A stretch of 5,519 nt of DNA, taken from the NCBI GenBank assembly GCA_021821185.1, contig JAKACU010000126.1:1-5519 (forward strand). Reading direction: 5' to 3'. The stretch is from Bacillota bacterium (GTDB lineage: Bacteria > Bacillota > Bacilli > Alicyclobacillales > SLC66). Both the position numbers and the translations under genes were made by a program. The notes beneath the pieces are model-generated. The model did no database searches. It worked only from the letters and a program-made list of their open reading frames with translations, and was not told the origin of the DNA. Positions 1 to 4,961 of this stretch are shown in pieces (the first letter of the stretch is position 1; each line of letters opens with the position of its first letter).

Positions 1-2
1 AA

Positions 3-386
3 GCAAAAGAAGGCATTTGCTTTGCCAAGTCCCACTTGCTCGCTGCATTGCTGCGAGGACTGGGGATTCCCACCGGATTTTGCTATCAGCGAGTCATGAG
101 AAAAGGCACGGTCGAGTCTGGATTTGCGCTGCATGGGCTCAATGCGGTTTATTTTCCGTCCTCTGGATGGAGAAGAGTCGACCCTCGAGGCGATAAACCG
201 GGGATACACTCGGAATTTGCCCTGGCTGAAGAAAAGTTGGCTTACACGTTGGATACAACAAAGGGCGAAGCGGATGACCCCAGGATATTTACGGAGCCAT
301 TGCCGGATGTCATTTATGCTATGAGAACATCCGCCACGGCCGACGAACTCTTTTATCTCAGACCGGAAAACTTCCCACCGTTGTAA
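3..386 (+). CDS. Transglutaminase-like domain protein (C-terminal part; 5' end outside window)
   Basis: The reading frame is open from the first bases (frame starting at base 3), so the gene begins upstream of the window; an internal TTG at 36 is not the true start because conserved sequence precedes it. The visible 127 codons carry the transglutaminase/papain-like core. The nucleophile Cys lies in EGICFAKS (codon 18-20), followed by the family-typical helix LLAALLRGLGIPTGFCYQ, the His in ALHGLNAVYF (132-134) and the Asp in GWRRVDPRGDK (180-182). Cys-His spacing is 38 residues and His-Asp spacing is 16, which fits the COG1305-type transglutaminase-like family. Such proteins are cysteine peptidases or acyltransferases; the substrate cannot be told. 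No membrane segment is seen in this part. The gene is convergent with the broken ThiF-family gene, so the two are not co-transcribed. Confidence in the family is high and in the function low. Confidence 0.88.
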   Translation, partial: AKEGICFAKSHLLAALLRGLGIPTGFCYQRVMRKGTVESGFALHGLNAVYFPSSGWRRVDPRGDKPGIHSEFALAEEKLAYTLDTTKGEADDPRIFTEPLPDVIYAMRTSATADELFYLRPENFPPL

Positions 387-430
387 TTGATTGACCCAAA
401 GTTGTAATGATAGGGAAATTGTAGAAGTGC

Positions 431-471
431 CGAATGGTCAAACCGAGTTGGATGAACGATCTGACCATTTG
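431..471. repeat. Inverted repeat between convergent genes
   Basis: AATGGTCA at 433-440 is matched by TGACCATT at 462-469. The stem can be extended to ten pairs (431-440 with 462-471) if one G-U pair is allowed; the loop is 21 bases. It lies between the transglutaminase-like gene and the convergent ThiF-family remnant, where a two-way terminator would be expected. Neither strand has a T-run after the stem and the loop is long, so intrinsic termination is unproven. The rest of 387-496 holds nothing I recognise. Confidence 0.35.
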
Positions 472-496
472 GCGAGTAACACATAAAGGCTACTTT

Positions 497-1264
497 TTAC
501 TCAAATTGCAGCCGGATCGAGTCCGGGACAAATACAGGCTCTTTTCTATGCAGTAGATGCAAAATCAGCTGAGACACTAAAATGCCAGGGCCCAACGCTT
601 GTCCCACGCTGATCGTCGGAATTGTCTTTTGTTCCAGCCACTCTGTCACTTTCTCAGGAGTTACATAGGCTGGGAATTGGCTGCTGTACCCAGATGGCGA
701 CAGCATCTGACCACGCAGATCCTGAATGCTGATGTCTTTCGGGATGCCGAAGTATTCCTCGATCGTCATGCCTTGCGGTGAAAACGCGAGAACGGTCGTT
801 CCAAAACCAAGGGCGGCTGCTGTGATCACGAAGAGATTTCGCCTGCGCGCGGCCCGATGTACGGAAATGGCTTCTGGCAGATTGAAGTAATCGATCGCAT
901 CGATCACATAATCGGATTCTGCGACAAACTCGTCTGCATTCGTTTCATTGACACCTTGCTGATAACGGATGATGTTTAAATCAGGATTGATGGTGAGCAG
1001 ATGATCGGAAAGTGCGTCGACTTTCCCTTGTCCAATGGTCCGATAGGTGGCGGCGCATTGGCGATTGATGTTGGACACGTCAAACGTATCAGGATCAGCC
1101 AAAGCCAGTGTTCCAATCCCGATTCGCGTAAGCAACTCCGCTGAGAATCCTCCGATACACCCGCATCCGGCAATCGCGATTTTCGTTTCTTAGAGCCTCT
1201 GCACTTCTTTTTCCGATAAAACGCCTAGATTGCGAATAAATTGCTCTTTAAATACGCGGGGCAT
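497..1264 (-). pseudogene. ThiF/MoeB/HesA-family E1-like adenylyltransferase, interrupted by in-frame TAA at codon 25
   Basis: Intact relatives adenylate the C-terminus of a ubiquitin-like or sulfur-carrier protein, or another carboxylate, using ATP. Read from ATG at 1264-1262, the frame gives a standard family N-terminus (FIRNLGVLSEKEVQRL), then TAA at 1192-1190, then KIAIAGCGCIGG, the Rossmann GxGxxG loop, without any frame change. It continues with LALADPDTFDVSNINRQ (the D...N..RQ ATP-binding motif), GQGKVDAL with the conserved Lys, and DYVIDAIDYF. The ORF ends normally at 497, so full length would be 255 residues. The CxxC zinc pairs and catalytic Cys of true thiamine ThiF/MoeB are absent, so this is a zinc-less branch. 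The open stretch after the TAA has its first usual start at TTG 1135, which would lose the nucleotide-binding loop. ATT/ATC codons lie between, without a good ribosome site. Most likely a recent pseudogene; sequencing error or readthrough are alternatives. Only a weak AGATGGA lies ahead of the ATG. Confidence 0.8.
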
Positions 1265-1437
1265 GTATAAATATATCCATCTTTTACAATGGTTTGTCTG
1301 GCAAAACAAGTGTAACAATTATGCCAGGAACATTCAATAATATATTTCCTGAGTTTAGGAAGATAGATAGTTTGTATTTTTCTGTTGAATGTGCCTATTA
1401 TTTCTGTTAACGTGAACTCGTATAAACGATGGGGCAC
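1225..1437 (-). other. Doubtful cysteine-rich reading frame, 70 codons
   Basis: A GTG-initiated frame on the minus strand fills most of the AT-rich divergent gap and overlaps the start of the ThiF-family remnant by 40 bases in another frame. Its second half has Cys spaced as C-x4-C-x2-C-x12-C, ending with CFARQTIVKDGYIYTCPAY. This faintly recalls the CxxC...dGxxxxC pattern of radical-SAM SPASM domains. There is no ribosome site ahead of the GTG, no recognisable N-terminal half and no radical-SAM motif. It could be the relic of a C-terminal domain from a lost neighbour of the ThiF-family gene, or chance coding in AT-rich DNA. I lean towards chance or a relic, not a working gene. Confidence 0.15.
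1372..1401 (+). promoter_or_regulatory. Candidate SigA promoter for the HD-GYP gene
   Basis: TTGTAT (1372-1377, four of six to TTGACA) and TATTAT (1396-1401, five of six to TATAAT) are 18 bases apart in an AT-rich divergent region upstream of the HD-GYP gene. Transcription would start near 1408, leaving a leader of about 60 bases before the GTG at 1471. In such AT-rich DNA chance matches are common, so support is modest. Confidence 0.3.
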
Positions 1438-1470
1438 TATATTCCGTTCGTTTTTGGGAAGGATGTCTTC

Positions 1471-2667
1471 GTGCTAGACAAAAAGAAAGAACTATATTTG
1501 CAATATTCTATAAAGAGTCGGGAAAATCTGAATGATCAGTTTATGTCGATCGCCCTCTTTTATTTAGGAGCAAGCCTGATTTGGACAACGGTATTCCAAT
1601 TGTTGAAGCTTCCTTATTCAAGAGCGCACATTGGAATTCTGTTGCTTTGTTTAGGGTTTGGCGGGGCCATCTTTTTGATCAACAAAGTAGTTCGAACCTC
1701 TGTGAAGAGTAAAACGCACTTTGTTTTGCTGTACTTTATTGGGTTGATCATTGGTCTTTATTTTGGGTCAGGCTATACAGAAGCTTGGAGCTATTTTTTG
1801 CTTATTCCGCTAATAGCCGGGTTTTATTGGGATGCATGGCTGCTCATGCTCTATTCCTCCATTGGCATAATCGCCTTGTTGATTACCAGTATTTATTTTC
1901 CATTTTATCCTAAGGTATATGATTCGATCGATATCTCAAATCGTGTGTTGCTTTACCTGATCATTGTGACCTTGAGTTACCTGTTTATGAGAAAATTACA
2001 AGGCCTCTATGGTGAGCAGGTCAGCACCGTTTCAGCAAAGAGAACGATTGAACAGGTGGTAAAGAGCTTTGTGGTGGCCATAGAGGCCAAGGACCAATAT
2101 ACCTTTGGCCATAGCGAACGAGTCAGTTTGTATGCGGTAGAACTGGCGAGGTCGCTAAAGGAATACCAGGACGAGCAGAAACTGAACGACTTGCGTTTGA
2201 GCGCGTTGCTGCATGATATGGGCAAGATTAATATTCCGGAATCTATATTGATAAAGCCTGGGCTGTTGACAGAGCGCGAGTTTGCTATTATCAAGACTCA
2301 TCCCATCGTTGGCGCGCGGATGATCGAGAAAATATCAGGTTTGGAACACTTGAAAAGCGGCATATTGTACCACCACGAGCGTTGGGATGGCCAGGGCTAT
2401 CCAACGGGCAAAAAAGGGGATGCGATTCCCTTGGAGGCTCGTATTTTGGCGGTGGCAGACGCATTTGATGCAATGACTTCCTCGCGCGCCTATCGAAAAG
2501 GGATGGATTACAGGACAGCATTTAAAGCGCTCGAAGAGGGACGGAGCACGCAATTTGACCCTAACCTGCTTAATGCACTCAGTACGGTTAAGCATAAGTG
2601 GATCAAGATCTATCAGGAATCGGAGAACAATTTGACGGACTTTGAGATACTAACCGACTTATTGTAA
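1471..2667 (+). CDS. Membrane-anchored HD-GYP protein, predicted cyclic-di-GMP phosphodiesterase
   Basis: HD-GYP enzymes hydrolyse c-di-GMP with a two- or three-metal centre. Start: the frame is open from ATG 1429, but that ATG has no ribosome site. GTG 1471 has GGGAAGGA (1456-1463) seven bases ahead, so I choose the GTG (398 residues). The N-terminal part has about six hydrophobic helices (near residues 24-43, 52-71, 82-101, 105-120, 122-142, 158-173) and no named sensor domain. A short linker (about 175-195) leads to the catalytic domain (about 195-375). Visible motifs: FGHSERVSLYAVELA, LLHDMGKINIP (His248-Asp249), LTEREFAIIKTHP, the HHERWDGQGYP signature (HH at 301-302, GYP at 309-311), ILAVADAFDAMTSSRAYR and a closing TQFDPNLL. 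All metal-ligand motifs appear intact. It stands alone, divergent from the ThiF-family remnant. It likely acts at the inner face of the membrane; what the helices sense is unknown. Confidence 0.93.
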   Translation: MLDKKKELYLQYSIKSRENLNDQFMSIALFYLGASLIWTTVFQLLKLPYSRAHIGILLLCLGFGGAIFLINKVVRTSVKSKTHFVLLYFIGLIIGLYFGSGYTEAWSYFLLIPLIAGFYWDAWLLMLYSSIGIIALLITSIYFPFYPKVYDSIDISNRVLLYLIIVTLSYLFMRKLQGLYGEQVSTVSAKRTIEQVVKSFVVAIEAKDQYTFGHSERVSLYAVELARSLKEYQDEQKLNDLRLSALLHDMGKINIPESILIKPGLLTEREFAIIKTHPIVGARMIEKISGLEHLKSGILYHHERWDGQGYPTGKKGDAIPLEARILAVADAFDAMTSSRAYRKGMDYRTAFKALEEGRSTQFDPNLLNALSTVKHKWIKIYQESENNLTDFEILTDLL

Positions 2668-2701
2668 AAAAGTAAGTTGGTATAAAACGTGTAATTATGT
2701 A

Positions 2702-2742
2702 TATACCTTTTCACTACTTCATAAGGCGAAGTGATGGGTATA
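2702..2742. repeat. Interrupted inverted repeat, possible operator
   Basis: TATACC (2702-2707) is mirrored by GGTATA (2737-2742). Inside it, TACTTC (2715-2720) pairs with GAAGTG (2728-2733) around the 7-base loop ATAAGGC, with one G-T pair. The nested dyad overlaps the candidate promoter at 2718-2746, with the right outer arm touching its -10 box, where a repressor site would be expected. It could also be an RNA hairpin at the 3' end of the HD-GYP transcript, but no T-run follows. The function is inferred from position only. Confidence 0.35.
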
Positions 2743-2746
2743 CAAT
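2718..2746 (+). promoter_or_regulatory. Candidate SigA promoter for the epimerase / aldo-keto reductase operon
   Basis: TTCATA (2718-2723, four of six) and TACAAT (2741-2746, five of six) are 17 bases apart, about 50 bases before the TTG start of the epimerase. A weaker alternative is TTGGTA (2677-2682) with TATATA (2700-2705), also 17 apart. The gap between the HD-GYP stop and the epimerase is 131 bases, so a separate promoter is expected here. Confidence 0.38.
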
Positions 2747-2798
2747 AGCTTTCGGAGGTGAATGTTTCCGTTATCATGATGAAAAGGGGGAAGCGTAA

Positions 2799-3647
2799 TT
2801 GAGTAAGGTTGTTGTCACGGGTGGCAGCGGGCTATTGGGCACTTGGGTTGTGCAAGAGTTCATGGATAAAGGCTATGAGGTCGTTAACGCAGACGCAAAA
2901 TTGCCCAAAGAGCCAGTGTGTAAGACGGTAGTAACAGATTTAACCCAGCTCGGACAGGTCTACGGAGTGCTTGAGGGTGCTGACGCCGTGGTGCATTTGG
3001 CGGCTATTCCTGTCGCGTATTCACATCCTAATGAAGTGACGTTTCACAATAACGTACTGTCTACATACAACGTGCTTGAAGCAGCAAGTGCGTTAGGCAT
3101 CAAAAAGAGTGTCATTGCATCAAGTGAGTCATCGTACGGTTTGGTGTTTGCCGTGAAGCGATTCAGTCCGCTTTATGTGCCGATCGATGAGGAACATCCC
3201 CAGTTGCCGCAAGATAGTTATGGTTTATCCAAGATCGTCAATGAACAAACTGGAGCCATGTTTCACCGTAAGACAGGTATGCAAGTTGTTGCTTTGCGTC
3301 TTGGCAATGTAATCGCACCTGACATGTACAAGAATTTTCCGAGCTTTTTGCATAATCCTGAGGAGCGCGACAGGATTTTGTGGAGTTACATCGACACAAG
3401 AGACGCGGCCGTCGTCTGCCGATTGGCCGTAGAGACCGATGGCCTGGGTTATGTAAGCCTCAATGTAGCGGCAGATGACAGCAGCATGGATCTTAAGAGC
3501 CGCGACTTGATGGCTGCGCGCTACCCTGATGTTGTTGATTTTCGCGAGCCTTTTGATGGCTATGAGACACTGCTTGGCAACAAAAAGGTAAAGCAACTTT
3601 TGCATTGGCAACCGCAGCATTCCTGGAGAAATTACGTGAAAAATTAA
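2799..3647 (+). CDS. Extended short-chain dehydrogenase / NAD-dependent epimerase-dehydratase
   Basis: This is an NAD(P)-dependent oxidoreductase of the nucleotide-sugar epimerase type, predicted to be cytosolic. The N-terminus KVVVTGGSGLLGTWVV (residues 3-18) is the Rossmann strand with TGxxGxxG. VVHLAAIP is the typical strand-4 motif. SSESSYG (Ser 108-112) supplies the catalytic Ser region, and DSYGLSK places Tyr141 and Lys145 as the YxxxK pair. RLGNVIAP and the YIDTRDAA segment (substrate-side loop) are also typical. At 282 residues it is slightly shorter than the usual 300-340. The start is TTG 2799: a stop codon lies directly upstream in frame (2796-2798), and AGGGGG (2785-2790) sits eight bases ahead. 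It is the first gene of an operon with the aldo/keto reductase, 12 bases downstream. The substrate is not readable; a sugar or sugar acid is a reasonable guess. UDP-glucose 4-epimerase as such is unlikely given the shortness and divergent C-terminus. Confidence 0.9.
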   Translation: MSKVVVTGGSGLLGTWVVQEFMDKGYEVVNADAKLPKEPVCKTVVTDLTQLGQVYGVLEGADAVVHLAAIPVAYSHPNEVTFHNNVLSTYNVLEAASALGIKKSVIASSESSYGLVFAVKRFSPLYVPIDEEHPQLPQDSYGLSKIVNEQTGAMFHRKTGMQVVALRLGNVIAPDMYKNFPSFLHNPEERDRILWSYIDTRDAAVVCRLAVETDGLGYVSLNVAADDSSMDLKSRDLMAARYPDVVDFREPFDGYETLLGNKKVKQLLHWQPQHSWRNYVKN

Positions 3648-3653
3648 GGAGGG
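3648..3653 (+). promoter_or_regulatory. Strong ribosome binding site of the aldo/keto reductase
   Basis: GGAGGG directly follows the TAA of the epimerase gene and lies six bases before ATG 3660. It fixes the start of the aldo/keto reductase and supports co-transcription of the pair. Confidence 0.85.
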
Positions 3654-3659
3654 TACGCA

Positions 3660-4676
3660 ATGCAATATCGTTTGTTAGGAAAAACGGGATTGAAGGTCAG
3701 TGATTTGTGTCTGGGTGCTATGACGTTTGGCCGAGAGACAAGTGAGAAGGACAGCTTTGCGATTCTCGATCGCTTTGTGGAAGCTGGCGGCACTTTCCTT
3801 GATACCGCAGATGTCTATTCGCGGGGCATTTCAGAAGAGATCGTGGGACGCTGGTTGAAAACGAAAAACCGTGATGATTTTGTGATTGCCACCAAGGTGC
3901 GGTTTGCCATGGGCGACGGACAAAACGACGTGGGGCTAAGCCGCAAGCATATCATGGCAGGCATCGAGGCGAGCCTGAAGAGACTTGGCACCGATTATAT
4001 CGATTTGTATCAGGTCCATGCCTGGGATCCACTGACCCCGCTTGAAGAAACGCTCAGCACGTTACACGCGCTTGTCGAGCGCGGCTTGGTTCGCTATCTT
4101 GGAGCGAGTAATTTTCGCGCATGGCAGTTGCAAAAAGCGCTATACACGAGTAAGAAAAACGGCTGGGAAACGTTCTCTTGCCTGCAACCGCAGTACAATT
4201 TGCTCTGTCGCGCAACAGAGTATGAACTCTTGCCGCTCTGTCAGGAGGAGGGACTTGGCGTGATTCCCTGGAGCCCTCTTCGCGGAGGCTGGTTAAGCGG
4301 AAAATTTCAGCGGGGAATGCAGCAGGCGCCTGAAAATACACGGGTGGCAGAAGCCGAAAAGCACGGCTGGGGGGAATCCTGGAGCCGCTATGACAACGAT
4401 TATACGTGGGGCGTTCTCGATGCCTTGTATGCCGTGGCGCGCGAGGCAGAAAAGACACCTGCGCAAACTGCGATCAACTGGCTTTTACAACGCCAGGCTG
4501 TAACGGCGCCTATTATCGGCGCACGTTCGCTGGCGCAACTGGAAGACAACCTGGGGGCGTCTGGATGGGCATTGAGTGCACAGCAGATGGCCCGCCTTGA
4601 TGGAGCAAGCCGCTTGCCTGTCACCTATCCGTACGATGACGCGGCAGAACAACAGCAACGAAGCGGCCGATCCTGA
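3660..4676 (+). CDS. Aldo/keto reductase
   Basis: A cytosolic NADPH-dependent carbonyl reductase of the TIM-barrel aldo/keto reductase superfamily, 338 residues, normal for the bacterial YajO/general-stress-like branch. The N-terminus [21 protein letters not shown] is diagnostic. The catalytic tetrad can be placed: Asp48 and Tyr53 in [11 protein letters not shown], Lys79 in VIATKV, His120 in LYQVHAWDP. Further family marks are [13 protein letters not shown], the [10 protein letters not shown] strand, [16 protein letters not shown], and the cofactor-phosphate region [19 protein letters not shown]. The short hydrophilic tail ([11 protein letters not shown]) looks dispensable. It is the second gene of an operon with the epimerase-like gene, so both may act on the same sugar or aldehyde. 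It appears somewhat richer in GC than the HD-GYP gene, but not enough to argue for transfer. The substrate is unknown. Confidence 0.95.
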   Translation: MQYRLLGKTGLKVSDLCLGAMTFGRETSEKDSFAILDRFVEAGGTFLDTADVYSRGISEEIVGRWLKTKNRDDFVIATKVRFAMGDGQNDVGLSRKHIMAGIEASLKRLGTDYIDLYQVHAWDPLTPLEETLSTLHALVERGLVRYLGASNFRAWQLQKALYTSKKNGWETFSCLQPQYNLLCRATEYELLPLCQEEGLGVIPWSPLRGGWLSGKFQRGMQQAPENTRVAEAEKHGWGESWSRYDNDYTWGVLDALYAVAREAEKTPAQTAINWLLQRQAVTAPIIGARSLAQLEDNLGASGWALSAQQMARLDGASRLPVTYPYDDAAEQQQRSGRS

Positions 4677-4697
4677 CGTTAATTTGCACCGAAACCA

Positions 4698-4725
4698 CTC
4701 AGGGGCCCGGCAAAGGGTCCCTGAG
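4698..4725. terminator. Hairpin between convergent genes, probable two-way terminator
   Basis: CTCAGGGGCCC (4698-4708) pairs with GGGTCCCTGAG (4715-4725): eleven pairs including one G-U, with the six-base loop GGCAAA. It lies 21 bases after the aldo/keto reductase stop and just beyond the stop of the minus-strand YjcZ-like gene, the expected place for a shared terminator. The stem is GC-rich and strong, but neither side has a clear T-run, so strict intrinsic termination is not certain. Confidence 0.5.
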
Positions 4726-4734
4726 GTGCGTGCC

Positions 4735-4860
4735 TTAATAGACGGGAACTGTGCTGCAAACAGTTTTGTAAACTGGAATCAACAGGAAAAACAAGACGAA
4801 GATAATCAAAAACACGACCGCCCACCGAGTGAAGCCTCCAAAGGTGCCTCCGTCGTACAT
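4735..4860 (-). CDS. YjcZ-like small membrane protein (41 residues)
   Basis: The protein starts MYDGGTFGGFTRWAVV and consists of a short Gly-rich head, one hydrophobic helix (about residues 13-30, VVFLIIFVLFFLLIP) and a short tail ending STVPVY. This Gly/Tyr-rich head followed by a single helix is the layout of the YjcZ/sporulation small-protein family of Bacillales, whose members are mostly tiny and often found in spores; their molecular role is not established. The ATG at 4860 is chosen over the longer frame starting at 4923 because GGGAGGAGG lies about seven bases ahead of it and the upstream residues do not look like this family. The tail is longer and less Gly-rich than usual, so family membership is likely but not certain. 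It lies 101 bases downstream of thiE and may have its own promoter. Confidence 0.72.
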   Translation of the reverse strand: MYDGGTFGGFTRWAVVFLIIFVLFFLLIPVYKTVCSTVPVY

Positions 4861-4961
4861 GCAATTTCCTCCTCCCTTGATGGTCCAACGCGGCAGATAT
4901 TCACTTGCTTGCCGGCAATGCAAAATATGCGCTGGTCAAAGGTGGATTGTCGGCGGTTTTC

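Noticed and set aside
497..1135. A 212-residue ThiF-family protein starting at TTG 1135
   Set aside because: It would lack the GxGxxG loop, which is clearly encoded upstream in the same frame along with a normal N-terminus; the TTG is an artefact of the nonsense codon.
1298..1362. Two short inverted repeats (CTGGCA/TGCCAG at 1298-1327; TTCCT/AGGAA at 1346-1361)
   Set aside because: The arms are only 5-7 pairs in AT-rich DNA. The second is followed by a T-rich stretch on the plus strand, but no plus-strand gene ends there, so a terminator call has no basis.
2668..2798. Riboswitch or T-box leader before the epimerase operon
   Set aside because: The space is too short, there is no recognisable aptamer or T-box core, and no terminator hairpin with a T-run.
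3225..3665. A 146-codon minus-strand frame inside the epimerase gene
   Set aside because: It is antisense to a well-supported gene and has no recognisable motif or ribosome site.
4054..4458. A 134-codon minus-strand frame inside the aldo/keto reductase
   Set aside because: Its Arg/Pro/Ser-rich composition is typical of antisense translation of a GC-rich gene.
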